From positions 1 to 53,127 of the forward strand of contig QBMK01000027.1 of NCBI GenBank assembly GCA_003249035.1: a stretch of 53,127 bases of DNA, given 5' to 3'. The position numbers and the translations under genes are program-made. The notes under the pieces are model-generated. The model ran no database searches. It worked only from the letters and a program-made list of their open reading frames with translations, and was not told where the DNA came from. Below are positions 8,147 to 16,689 of this stretch, in pieces; the first letter of the stretch is position 1, and every line of letters begins with the position of its first letter. The stretch is from Pseudanabaena sp. Its GTDB lineage: Bacteria > Cyanobacteriota > Cyanobacteriia > Pseudanabaenales > Pseudanabaenaceae.

Positions 8147-9499
8147 CTATATATCGAGAACCACCCTTGCGGTCTTGGGTTTAGAAATACAAATCAAAAC
8201 TGAACCGCGATCGACAGAAGCAGTTGGAGTTTCTTCGTAATCAACTTCTCCTTCAGAAATCTTGCACATACAAGTACCGCAAACCCCAACACGACAGCTA
8301 TGATCTGGAAAAATTTCGTTCGCTTCCGCAAACTCTAAAATCGTGCCGTCGGCGGGACTCCAGTTAAGAGTTTTACCAGACTTGCTGAATACTATTTCCA
8401 TAGAATCATGTTCATGAGTTGATTCTTGAGTTGGCACCTCGGCTGGTTCTACCTTTTTGGGCTTAGCTTTAGCAAAAGACTCAAATAGAACCTTATTGTC
8501 AGGAACATTCCATTCTCTTAGCCCATTTCGGAGTGAATCCATAAATGATGGAGAGCCACAGAGAAAATATTGTGCGTCTGTCGAGTCGCATAGGCTCTGC
8601 ATTTCTGGCGCAACTACATTCTTAATCAAATCGACATCAGCATAGCCTTTATGTTGATACTTGCCTTCATCAGTTAAGTTAGGGCGGCTATAGCAATAAG
8701 CAATATGCAAATTAGGATTGCGCTCTGCGATCGCATTGACTTCATCGCGAAATGCATGAAGACTTCCATCTCTTGCCCCATGTAAAAACCAGATATGTCT
8801 TTGTGGATTCAGCAAGCTAGTAGCTTTTGCCATGCTAATCATCGGCGTAATGCCGACGCCATTACTGATTAAGACCGCAGGTTGAGAACTATTCACATCT
8901 AACACGAATTTTCCAGCAGGAGGTTTTGCCAAAATTATCGAGCCTTCATTAATGCGATCATGCATGAAGTTTGAGGCGATCCCAGCAGGAGCGATCGTTT
9001 CAGGAGGAGCAGGTTCGCGCTTAATCGATAGACGATAATAAGTTGAAGATTCGCTGTAATCAGAAAGTGAATAGGTGCGAATTACAGATTTTGGCTGTTC
9101 GGGAATATCTAGCTGAATCGTGAGAAACTGCCCAGGGATGAAATTAGGAATCATCCCGCCATCTAATGGTTTTAGATAAAAAGATGTGATACTGTCGCTC
9201 TCTTTAACTTTGCGATCGACAACAAATTTACGCCAATCTTTCCATTCTGTATTTTTAGCATCATTTTCTGTAGTTTCAGAAGCCGTAGATTTGCTTTTCC
9301 CAGCGGCAAGCCCGCTAACCGTCCCGACAGCAGCACTAGCGATCACTGCATAAACGATTAATTTATGTGTGGATTCATTCTTAGGATTTAACAATAGAAG
9401 CACAGCAGTGGCAGGGATTGTAACAACTGTACTTAAAAAAATTCCAGAAGCTAAGGCCCTAAACAATGGATTTGAGATTCCCCTAATATCTTCTAACAT
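8147..9499 (-). CDS. Membrane-anchored FAD/NAD(P)-binding reductase with C-terminal 2Fe-2S ferredoxin domain
   Basis: A 450-residue electron-transfer protein. Residues about 10-70 hold two hydrophobic helices. A ferredoxin-reductase-type FAD domain follows (RTYSLSD, about 140-146), then an NAD(P) domain (ISNGVGITPMISM). A plant-type 2Fe-2S domain completes the protein with C402, C407, C410 and C437. The layout resembles flavohemoglobin, phthalate dioxygenase and Hcr-type reductases, with a membrane anchor added. It would pass electrons between NAD(P)H, flavin and an iron-sulfur centre at the membrane. The DUF4079 protein with four histidines is directly upstream on the same strand and is a plausible partner. 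The true acceptor is unknown. Confidence 0.9.
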   Translation of the reverse strand: MLEDIRGISNPLFRALASGIFLSTVVTIPATAVLLLLNPKNESTHKLIVYAVIASAAVGTVSGLAAGKSKSTASETTENDAKNTEWKDWRKFVVDRKVKESDSITSFYLKPLDGGMIPNFIPGQFLTIQLDIPEQPKSVIRTYSLSDYSESSTYYRLSIKREPAPPETIAPAGIASNFMHDRINEGSIILAKPPAGKFVLDVNSSQPAVLISNGVGITPMISMAKATSLLNPQRHIWFLHGARDGSLHAFRDEVNAIAERNPNLHIAYCYSRPNLTDEGKYQHKGYADVDLIKNVVAPEMQSLCDSTDAQYFLCGSPSFMDSLRNGLREWNVPDNKVLFESFAKAKPKKVEPAEVPTQESTHEHDSMEIVFSKSGKTLNWSPADGTILEFAEANEIFPDHSCRVGVCGTCMCKISEGEVDYEETPTASVDRGSVLICISKPKTARVVLDI

Positions 9500-9545
9500 G
9501 AGATAGCTCCATCAGTAGTATTGAATTTTATATTTTCGATGGATA

Positions 9546-9596
9546 TCTAGAAGTTAGGATAGTCGGCGCGAAGCGCCGACTATCCTAACTTCTAGA
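9546..9596. repeat. Perfect long hairpin of the GCGC-core family (copy 5)
   Basis: A 51-bp perfect inverted repeat with 24-bp arms around the core GCGC-GAA-GCGC, between the DUF4079 stop (9601) and the reductase start (9499). Such a stable structure between cotranscribed genes should cause partial termination or RNA processing. Confidence 0.85.
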
Positions 9597-9600
9597 ATCT

Positions 9601-10308
9601 TTATTTGACTACCTGTGGACAGGTCTTATTTTTAAAATCGCATTTAGATATGTAAGATGCTTGCCAACTGTAAGGGATCGACAACAAGTCTCTTGCACCA
9701 GTCATGCTCTGCCCTAGAAACAGTAAAGTCGCAAAGATGTTAAGTAGAATATGCACAGTTCGCCAGCGATTTTTACGATCTTGGTAAATGTCCTGCACGA
9801 TTGCTACTGAGAAGATCATCAGTAAAGCTGCGGCTATTCCATAATAGTAGTGGGAAAATAGCCACTCGTTATCGCGACGATAAATCTCTGGTTGAGAACC
9901 CAACAAAATCAATCCCATCCCAGTCAAGGTCGCAAAAATTCCGCGCCATACTTTGCTTGTAGCTCGATAGAGAAATACCATTGAAGCCACAGAAGCAGCA
10001 AACAAAATTGCAACAAAGATAACCCGAAATGGCTCTTTTGTGAAAGTATCGTGATCTAGCATCTTAGAAAAGATCGGAAATGCCATTCCTAATAGTGCTA
10101 CACCCACCACCGATCCGCTTAGCCAGTAACCGATCGCTAAATGCTCGGAACCAACACTTGGAGAAATCTTACTCTTCTCTCCATTTGCGGCTTGCAGACG
10201 ACGTTGACGAGTTAGCCAAGAGCGATTGATGACGATACCAATCAATGGGAATACAAATGCGATCGCGATCGCTGGATGTAGTAAAGCTAGAGTGTCTTTT
10301 AGATCCAT
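9601..10308 (-). CDS. DUF4079 family membrane protein with four helix-end histidines
   Basis: A 235-residue membrane protein when begun at the ATG at 10306-10308; longer forms would use TTG at 10407 or ATG at 10332, and none has a clear Shine-Dalgarno. I recognise a DUF4079-type cyanobacterial/plastid protein. Five or so hydrophobic helices carry H11 (LLHP), H56 (SEHLAIG), H153 (SHYYYG) and H186 (VHILLN) near helix starts. This is the pattern expected of a b-type di-heme four-helix bundle, as in cytochrome b561 or ferric reductase domains. Heme binding is inferred. The neighbouring membrane flavin/2Fe-2S reductase would be a natural electron donor. The C-terminal tail has two cysteines (KCDFKNKTC). 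Confidence 0.8.
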   Translation of the reverse strand: MDLKDTLALLHPAIAIAFVFPLIGIVINRSWLTRQRRLQAANGEKSKISPSVGSEHLAIGYWLSGSVVGVALLGMAFPIFSKMLDHDTFTKEPFRVIFVAILFAASVASMVFLYRATSKVWRGIFATLTGMGLILLGSQPEIYRRDNEWLFSHYYYGIAAALLMIFSVAIVQDIYQDRKNRWRTVHILLNIFATLLFLGQSMTGARDLLSIPYSWQASYISKCDFKNKTCPQVVK

Positions 10309-10415
10309 ATGATTGGTAAGTACAAACAACATTAATGGGATAGAGTCAATTTGCCCCCACTCAATATCAAAGTAGGGGCAGAGAGAAAGTTTATCTTTCA
10401 CCCTCAAAATATCAT

Positions 10416-10802
10416 CTATTTGACTTCGCTGGCAGGGAATGCAGTAATACGTCCCTTTTTAACTGCTACTACGACATCATAGGTAGCACAGTAAGAGAAT
10501 GTAACATCATTAGCTTTATTGTAGAGACTCACTACCATGCCAGCTCCACCTGGCTGCACACCCAAAGGCAAAAGATCGCCAAAGAAAAAGCGACGCAACT
10601 GATCGCCACTTCCAATTTGTCCTTTGTTTTTGGTAATGGTAGCAATGTTTTTTTCTGCTTCGGTTTTTCCAGAAGGCATTGTCTGAGCGATCGCGGAGGG
10701 TTGAAATTGAGGAGTGAATGAGCGCACTGCTACATCGCCAACTCCTATAAAACCTGCTAAAGCGACACTTGTTAGTAAAGGGCTGAGGGACTTGATATTC
10801 AT
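10416..10802 (-). CDS. Small exported protein of unknown function
   Basis: A 128-residue protein. Residues 1-40 look like a signal peptide or anchor ending at AIAQT, and the mature part is about 88 residues with a single cysteine. I recognise no family. It is the first gene of the minus-strand set leading to DUF4079, the reductase and the aquaporin, with a 107-base gap before DUF4079. Residues around LRRFFFGDLLPLGVQPGGAG could form a buried core. It may be the periplasmic or lumenal partner of that predicted redox chain, which is inference from position only. Confidence 0.7.
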   Translation of the reverse strand: MNIKSLSPLLTSVALAGFIGVGDVAVRSFTPQFQPSAIAQTMPSGKTEAEKNIATITKNKGQIGSGDQLRRFFFGDLLPLGVQPGGAGMVVSLYNKANDVTFSYCATYDVVVAVKKGRITAFPASEVK

Positions 10803-10963
10803 TTGAAAATACTCCTAAATTGACTAGCTCAAACTTCGATAACCGGAGACATTTGCCAAATCAGCTAATCTCCACTTCTTAATAGTCGCTTACTGCCCTG
10901 AAACGAAACTGAAACAAACTTACGGGTTATCTAAGTTTATCATTAAAGATAATCAGGCTAAAA

Positions 10964-10979
10964 CTCAGCTTATACTCAG
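10964..10979. promoter_or_regulatory. Phased direct repeat CTGAG-N6-CTGAG (reverse orientation), putative OmpR-type site
   Basis: CTCAG occurs at 10964-10968 and 10975-10979, exactly 11 bp apart. Read on the minus strand this is CTGAG-TATAAG-CTGAG. Spacing of 11 bp is the normal phasing of half-sites for OmpR/PhoB regulators. A matching site is at 13942-13957. The gene-free stretch 10803-11127 separates the redox gene set from the second EamA transporter, so either could be controlled. The stretch also holds an outer CGGGTTA/TAACCCG pair at 10923 and 10981. Confidence 0.5.
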
Positions 10980-11127
10980 TTAACCCGCAAATAGAGTTTG
11001 GTAAGCCTTCTAGAGGGAGATTGCTAATTTATAGTTCCTTTTTAAAGCTACTAAATCCCTTATCCTTTCTAGATCTATATATTATTTAGAAATATCCTCT
11101 ATTTCAGTGCTTCGCGCTGTTCAACCG

Positions 11128-12174
11128 ATGAAAAAGGTTACGAATTTACAGAAATTTTTAGATCGCATTCCTAGCTCAGTTTATCTAGCGATCGCTGTTT
11201 TAATTTTTGCCGCATCAAATTCCGTTACACGGATAGTCACTGACATTGGGGCGCGTAATTTGATTGATGGGAGAAATCCGATCTCACTTTGCAACGTCCT
11301 GTTTATCGGCAATATTTGCGCTTTGGGATTAATGATTCCACTTTTTTATCGAGACTGGAACCCCAATACACTAAAAGCGATAACTCGAAAAGATTGGATT
11401 GGTTTAACGATTACTAGCATTTTAACGGGAGCGATCGCCCCTGCCTTAACGTTTACTGCCCTTGGCAATACTAATGTTGCAAATATCGTGTTAATTGGGC
11501 GTATTGAGCCAATCTTAACTCTGGTATTAAGTGTTTTGCTGTTAGGATTGCGGGTTGATGGTTGGACAGTTGCAGGTTCTTTAGTTTCCTTTGCTGGGGT
11601 AATTGTGGCTGTGCTTTTAGGGGGAGCAGGTAAGATGATGACAATGGCAGGATTCCAAATTGGTACTGGAGAAATTTTTGTAGCGATCGCCGCCGTAATC
11701 GCTTCTATTTCAAATATCAATGCCAAATTCCAATTACAAGCTATTCCGTTAGGGATTTTTACAATCTATCGCAATCTTATCGGAACTGTGATCTTTTTTC
11801 TCTTAGCTACCATTCTTTATGGAGTAGAACATTTTGCGGATGTATTGTCTCCCTTACTTTGGCGATGGATGATCCTCTATGCCTTGGTGATTGCTGTTAT
11901 AGGTAGACTTTGCTGGCTATTAGGCTTAAAAAAATCCACACCAACGGAACTCAATTTAGCGACTTTATTGAACCCCATTCTCACGATATTTATGGCTTAT
12001 TTGATTTTAGGTCAAATCCCAACTCTAGCCCAATATTGGGGATTAGGATTATTAATCATTGGGGCAATTCTCAGTTTTGTTGGCAATCTATATCAGGAAA
12101 AAATCAATCGCCAAGCACCCAAACTAACTGCTATGGAGAAAATGGATATAATTCCAGGCTTTAAAGGGGTTTGA
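11128..12174 (+). CDS. EamA/DMT family transporter (paralogue)
   Basis: A 348-residue membrane protein with about ten hydrophobic segments in two EamA repeats. I use the ATG at 11128; a GTG 21 bases upstream lies in a sequence resembling the window's GC hairpin core. It shares LIDGRNPIS, an APALTFTALG stretch, a GRIEP motif and the C-terminal GFKGV with the gene at 6138-7166. The pair are therefore duplicates on the same strand about 4-5 kb apart. Substrate unknown. A putative response-regulator site lies about 150 bp upstream. Confidence 0.88.
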   Translation: MKKVTNLQKFLDRIPSSVYLAIAVLIFAASNSVTRIVTDIGARNLIDGRNPISLCNVLFIGNICALGLMIPLFYRDWNPNTLKAITRKDWIGLTITSILTGAIAPALTFTALGNTNVANIVLIGRIEPILTLVLSVLLLGLRVDGWTVAGSLVSFAGVIVAVLLGGAGKMMTMAGFQIGTGEIFVAIAAVIASISNINAKFQLQAIPLGIFTIYRNLIGTVIFFLLATILYGVEHFADVLSPLLWRWMILYALVIAVIGRLCWLLGLKKSTPTELNLATLLNPILTIFMAYLILGQIPTLAQYWGLGLLIIGAILSFVGNLYQEKINRQAPKLTAMEKMDIIPGFKGV

Positions 12175-12241
12175 CATCTCCCCACAACAAAGCGATCGCT
12201 ACGCGGGCGATTTCTCCTTCTGAATTGCTTATTTGAATTGC

Positions 12242-12922
12242 TTAATTGCTGCGCCGCATGACGTAACCGATGCCACGCACAGTTTGAATTAGGCGGCTAG
12301 CATTATCAACCTCCAACTTCTGTCGCAAAGTGCGAACATAAACTTCAATAACATTAGAATCACCGCCAAAGTCATAGCCCCACACTTTCTCTAAAATTTG
12401 ATCGCGGGTCATTACTTGTTGACGGTGAACCATCAAATATTCTAATAACTCATACTCACGCACTGTTAACTCGATCGCTCTTCCAGATCGCAATATTTCA
12501 CGGGTACGGCGATTTAAACTCAAATCCTCAAATTCGAGCATATCGCTATCCTCATCTTTAGTACGGCGTAAATTAGAGCGAATTCTGGCAAGCAACTCCT
12601 CAATACTAAAAGGCTTAATCACATAATCATCCGCACCAGCATCTAAACCCGCCACGCGATCGCTAATCTCATCCCTTGCTGTGACTAAGATAATTGGAAC
12701 TTTACTGCCTGTTGAGCGCAACCGCCGACAAATTTCCACACCAGTCAATCCTGGCATCATCCAGTCCAAAATCACTAAGTCGGGTGGCTCTTGCCGAGCT
12801 TGAGTTAAACCATCCAATCCATTGTGAGCCATGCTCACCTGATATCCCTCGCAAGTTAACTCCATCTCAATAAATTGAGCTAGTTTGATATCGTCTTCGA
12901 TTAAGAGGATTTTGGTTGACAT
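12242..12922 (-). CDS. OmpR/PhoB-type response regulator
   Basis: A 226-residue two-domain regulator. The receiver domain has the acidic pair D10/D11, phosphoacceptor D53 (VILDWMMPG), T81 and K103 (VIKPFS). The winged-helix domain begins near residue 130 and ends with QTVRGIGYVMRR. It should bind DNA as a dimer on direct repeats. It is downstream of, and on the same strand as, the kinase at 12984-13745, 61 bases away, which is probably its partner. I do not recognise a specific named cyanobacterial regulator. The CTGAG-N6-CTGAG sites at 10964 and 13942 are candidate targets. Confidence 0.93.
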   Translation of the reverse strand: MSTKILLIEDDIKLAQFIEMELTCEGYQVSMAHNGLDGLTQARQEPPDLVILDWMMPGLTGVEICRRLRSTGSKVPIILVTARDEISDRVAGLDAGADDYVIKPFSIEELLARIRSNLRRTKDEDSDMLEFEDLSLNRRTREILRSGRAIELTVREYELLEYLMVHRQQVMTRDQILEKVWGYDFGGDSNVIEVYVRTLRQKLEVDNASRLIQTVRGIGYVMRRSN

Positions 12923-12983
12923 AAATTTATAAATATATTTAACAAAGAATTAGTGATTGATAAGCAGCCATAGGAGAAGCACC

Positions 12984-13745
12984 TCAATCACAACGTTCAG
13001 AAGAATTGAGAATAATTTTAAAAATACTACCTTCGCCTAATTGAGAATATACATTTAGAGTCCCCCCCATGCCCTCTACCAAAACCCTCGCAATCGCCAA
13101 ACCCAATCCCACTCCACCCGTGTTGCGATTGCGAGAACGATCGACACGATAAAAAGGGTCGAAAATATTGGGTTGCTCCTGAAGATCAATACCACAACCA
13201 CGATCGCAAATACTGATCGCCACAAAATCCTCCAACTTTTCCAATCTAATCGTAATCGCAGCATCCGAATACTTCACAGCATTATCAATCAACCTTAATA
13301 AAACTTGTTGGAGGCGATCGGCATCGGCAAGCACTGAAATATTTGATTGCTGAGATTCAACGACAATTTCACGCTCTTTAGCCTTCATAAAAATAGCGAT
13401 CGCCTCAGATACGCAACCATCTAATGGCACTGGTTCGCGACGCAAACAAATAGCGTGAGACTCCAACCTAGCTAGATCTAAGGTTTCTTGTAATAATTGA
13501 ATCGTATGCTTCATTTCAAACATGGCGATCTCCAGGGCATTCTTTTGGAGATCGGTAAGGTTTTCGTTGCGGCGTTGTATGCTTTGCATATAACCATAAA
13601 CCAGCGTTAATGGCGTTCGCAACTCATGGGAGAAGTTTCTAATTAGTTGTATTTGTTGAGTTTGAACTTCATCAAGACTGACCATCAGATGGTTTGGAGA
13701 TGTCTTTAGCGAAGTGGTCAAAGTAAAGTCACACATATCAATCAC
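12984..13745 (-). CDS. Sensor-less histidine kinase (HisKA plus HATPase)
   Basis: A 253-residue kinase reduced to its catalytic core. The dimerisation/phosphoacceptor domain has H40 in FSHELRTPL, followed by the N box (RLIDNAVKYSD), D box (DRGCGID) and G box (GGVGLGLAIA). There is no input domain, transmembrane segment or HAMP in the ~20 residues before the coiled region. The stretch upstream (13746-13966) holds no recognisable lost N-terminus. It presumably works with the regulator downstream and takes its signal from a separate protein, perhaps the divergent GAF-PAS kinase. Start ATG at 13745; M21 is an alternative. Confidence 0.9.
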   Translation of the reverse strand: MIDMCDFTLTTSLKTSPNHLMVSLDEVQTQQIQLIRNFSHELRTPLTLVYGYMQSIQRRNENLTDLQKNALEIAMFEMKHTIQLLQETLDLARLESHAICLRREPVPLDGCVSEAIAIFMKAKEREIVVESQQSNISVLADADRLQQVLLRLIDNAVKYSDAAITIRLEKLEDFVAISICDRGCGIDLQEQPNIFDPFYRVDRSRNRNTGGVGLGLAIARVLVEGMGGTLNVYSQLGEGSIFKIILNSSERCD

Positions 13746-13941
13746 AGTATTACAAAAAAATTAGCGATCGCTAATATTCGCCATCTCTCCACAATCGTTA
13801 GCTGAAACCTGTAAATTATGGAAAGATCCAAGATTGTGAGCAAAAAATAGAAATTGCTAATATTTTAAATTTATATAAATAATTATTACTCCCCTAAATC
13901 GTTTCAATATGATTTACCTTTAAGTAATTAATTAGTCGATG

Positions 13942-13957
13942 CTGAGTTTTAGCTGAG
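13942..13957. promoter_or_regulatory. Phased direct repeat CTGAG-N6-CTGAG, putative OmpR-type site
   Basis: CTGAG at 13942-13946 and 13953-13957, 11 bp apart with spacer TTTTAG, ends nine bases before the start of the GAF-PAS kinase. It lies in the divergent region shared with the sensor-less kinase/regulator operon. It matches the site at 10964-10979 in reverse orientation. At this position it could repress the plus-strand kinase or autoregulate the minus-strand pair. Confidence 0.5.
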
Positions 13958-13966
13958 TATATTTTT

Positions 13967-15679
13967 ATGAAATACCTTAACCGCCTTTACCTTTCGATAC
14001 TGAAGGTTGTAAAAGTATTTCTAAAAAGCATTAAACTCAATAGTTCCGCTTTGCTGCCAAAGTATCAGGAACGCACAAAAAAACAACAACGAACCTTAGA
14101 AGTATTATCTTCGCTCAGTTATCGTACAGGCGAATTGAAAGGATATCTCCAACTAGTAGCAAATAGCGTTAGTGAATTGCTAGACTTGGATTGGGCAGTT
14201 GTAACCCTTTGTCGTGAAGGATTTGAACGTATTTTAGCTAGCTCAATTGACATGGGTTATGACGAAAACTATCAAGCTGACTTGCATGGTACGCTCACTG
14301 AAACCGTAATTAGTAATGGCAGGTGTCTATATGTAGAAGATGCGTCTATTGATAAAAGCTACGGCGAACCGCCAGATGGCTATTTTGCCTATTTAGGAGC
14401 GCCATTGAGACTGCCCACTGGTGAAATCATTGGCACAATTTGTTCGTTTCATCGGCAGTCCCGTAAATTCACCCATGACGAAATGATATTGGTGGAAATC
14501 TTTGCGGAACGAGCTGCTACAGCTATCGACAACTATAATCTCTACCAAAAGCAACAAGAAATTAATCTAGCATTACAAACTGAGATCATTGAACGTCAAG
14601 AAGTAGAACAAGAGTTAAGAAAAAGTGAAGAGCAATTACGCTTTATCGCCGAAAATTTGGAGCCATTAGTATGGCTGTATTCCCATGATCGCAAGCCAAT
14701 TTATATGAGTCCCATGTTTGAGAAAGTATGGGGCATTCCAGTCGAACAATGGTATGCGGATGGCTCAGTTTGCTTAAATGCTGTTATTCCTGAAGATCGA
14801 GAGATGGTATCAATAGCATTCAAGAACTTGTTTCTAGATGGTAGTAGTTACGATCTGGAATATCGGATTATTCTACCAGATGGAAGCCTCAGGATTATTC
14901 GCGATCGAGCATTTCCGATTATTGATAAAAATGGGCAAACCTATCGAGTTGCGGGAATTGCTGAAGATATTACCAATCGACAACAAGAGCAACAGCGCAC
15001 AATTAAAGCAATGGAAAGACTCTCCGAGATTGGTGAATTTGCCACCACAATTATCCATGAAGTCCGAAACCCATTAACCACAGTGCTAATGGGTTTAAAC
15101 TACTTTTATCGAATGGAACTACCTGAAAATGCAAGAAAGAGATTGACTCTCGCCTTAGATGAAGCAGAACGTCTTAAGCGACTTTTAAATGAGATTCTTC
15201 TCTATGCAAAACATGAGGTTATTCAGCCCGTTCCAGTTGATATGAACAAACTAGCTATGGAGCTTATAGAAAATATTTCTAGTACGCCAGTTGCTATTGG
15301 TAAGCAAATAGTTTTTGAAGCAAGCCCTGAATCCCTAATTGTCTTGGGCGATAAAGATAAATTCACTCAGGTTTTGATCAACATATTGCAAAATGCCTGC
15401 GAAGCAGTACCAGAAGGAGAAAAAATTTCTGTAAGTTTTTCCTCTTTGACCAGTTCTCGCCAAATTTGCTTGCAAGTCCAAAATAGAGGCACACTTATTC
15501 CTGCTGAGCTTTTACCCAATTTAACCAAACCATTTATGACAACTAAACCCGATGGTAATGGATTAGGTTTAGCGATCGTCAAAAAAATTGTAGAAGCTCA
15601 CGGCGGCACAATAGAAATTGAATCTTCAGCGATCGCAGGCACAATAGTTAGTATTTTATTGCCGACGGCTACAAATTAA
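13967..15679 (+). CDS. GAF-PAS sensor histidine kinase
   Basis: A 570-residue cytoplasmic kinase. An N-terminal basic segment is followed by a GAF domain (about 52-190), a coiled linker (about 195-225), a PAS domain with PAC (about 220-345) and a HisKA/HATPase core. The phosphoacceptor is H364 in IIHEVRNPLTTV; the N box reads LINILQNACEAV and the G box GNGLGLAIVKKIV. It resembles NtrB/AtoS-type kinases in the core. No phytochrome-type bilin cysteine was identified with confidence. It is divergent from the sensor-less kinase and may feed into the same regulator, since no regulator follows it. Signal unknown. Confidence 0.92.
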   Translation: MKYLNRLYLSILKVVKVFLKSIKLNSSALLPKYQERTKKQQRTLEVLSSLSYRTGELKGYLQLVANSVSELLDLDWAVVTLCREGFERILASSIDMGYDENYQADLHGTLTETVISNGRCLYVEDASIDKSYGEPPDGYFAYLGAPLRLPTGEIIGTICSFHRQSRKFTHDEMILVEIFAERAATAIDNYNLYQKQQEINLALQTEIIERQEVEQELRKSEEQLRFIAENLEPLVWLYSHDRKPIYMSPMFEKVWGIPVEQWYADGSVCLNAVIPEDREMVSIAFKNLFLDGSSYDLEYRIILPDGSLRIIRDRAFPIIDKNGQTYRVAGIAEDITNRQQEQQRTIKAMERLSEIGEFATTIIHEVRNPLTTVLMGLNYFYRMELPENARKRLTLALDEAERLKRLLNEILLYAKHEVIQPVPVDMNKLAMELIENISSTPVAIGKQIVFEASPESLIVLGDKDKFTQVLINILQNACEAVPEGEKISVSFSSLTSSRQICLQVQNRGTLIPAELLPNLTKPFMTTKPDGNGLGLAIVKKIVEAHGGTIEIESSAIAGTIVSILLPTATN

Positions 15680-15822
15680 AATTGGCGAGAGTCGCATCCT
15701 GTTGTCATATCTCTTGATAGATTGCCATATAAATTCATCCAATAGCGATCGCTTTTCGTACTATCTATAACAAACCCATAAAGTTAAAGTTTCTACAGTT
15801 TAGATAGTTTTACGGAGAGTCT

Positions 15823-16536
15823 ATGAATATTTTTCAGCGAAATTTGTATATTTTGGGTGGCATTGTTGGTAGCTTTGCGATCGCATCTTTGTTTCTGAAC
15901 TCCCTTGTTCCCGCAAAGGCGATTAACACTGAGTTGCTGAATACTGAACCCAAGGCAACTCAAACTTCTACTGCGGCTATCCCTAATATCAATCAGAAGG
16001 GAACGATGACAGCCGTATTCGCGGGTGGGTGCTTTTGGGGAACAGAGGCAGTATTTGAGCATCTAAAAGGAGTTTCCAATGTTGTTTCTGGGTATTCTGG
16101 AGGAAGTGCTGCAACTGCTAATTATGAAACTGTCGGCTCTGGGCGTACGGGACATGCTGAATCCATCAGAATCACCTACGATCCTTCTCAAATATCCTAC
16201 GAGAAGCTTCTTGAAATATATTTTTATGTAGCACATGACCCAACCCAACTAAATCGACAAGGGCCCGATCGCGGCACTCAATATCGATCGGCTATATTTT
16301 TCGCTAATGGTGAGCAGCAGAAGATCGCAGCAGCCTATATTGAGAGACTCAATCAGACTAAAAGTTTTTCTAAACCTGTTGTGACTCAGTTAGTTCCTTT
16401 AGAGCATTTTTATGTAGCAGAAGATTACCATCAAGACTTTATTGTTCGTAATCCCACATACCCCTATGTTGTCGCTCACGACCTACCGAAACTTGCTCAG
16501 TTAAAAAAGCAGTTTCCTGAAATCTACAAAGAGTAA
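15823..16536 (+). CDS. msrA: Peptide-methionine (S)-S-oxide reductase, exported, single-cysteine type
   Basis: MsrA repairs methionine-S-sulfoxide in proteins. The catalytic motif GGCFWGTE places the nucleophile at C70. Other family blocks are present (GYSGG, THAESIR-like TGHAESIRITYDP, EDYHQDF, Asp/Glu at the active site). Residues 1-33 form a signal peptide or anchor ending PAKA, so the enzyme should act in the periplasm or thylakoid lumen. No other cysteine exists in the protein, so the usual resolving cysteine is absent and regeneration must use an outside thiol. It is a single gene; a GC-core hairpin follows about 70 bases downstream. Confidence 0.95.
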   Translation: MNIFQRNLYILGGIVGSFAIASLFLNSLVPAKAINTELLNTEPKATQTSTAAIPNINQKGTMTAVFAGGCFWGTEAVFEHLKGVSNVVSGYSGGSAATANYETVGSGRTGHAESIRITYDPSQISYEKLLEIYFYVAHDPTQLNRQGPDRGTQYRSAIFFANGEQQKIAAAYIERLNQTKSFSKPVVTQLVPLEHFYVAEDYHQDFIVRNPTYPYVVAHDLPKLAQLKKQFPEIYKE

Positions 16537-16607
16537 AGTTCATATCTCTAGATATTGCTTTCGCCAGTCTTGTTATAGCTGTAGCTCAAGACGTTAGGAC
16601 AAAAAAC

Positions 16608-16650
16608 AAAACCCAAAATAGAGTTGCGGCGCTTTGCGCCGCAACTCTAT
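16608..16650. repeat. Perfect hairpin, GCGC-TTT-GCGC core family (copy 6)
   Basis: A 43-bp perfect palindrome with 20-bp arms bounded by AAAACCC/GGGTTTT, downstream of msrA. It ends in a T run on both strands, so it can serve as an intrinsic terminator. The gene-free region 16537-17141 contains this hairpin and the MITE-like element at 16690-16864; the last ~260 bases show nothing further. Confidence 0.85.
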
Positions 16651-16689
16651 TTTGGGTTTTATGTCTATAGCTATCCTCCCTTCCGAGTC

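Noticed and set aside
12242-12922. Naming the response regulator RpaB, NblR or ManR
   Set aside because: The receiver and output sequences do not match my memory of any of these closely enough.
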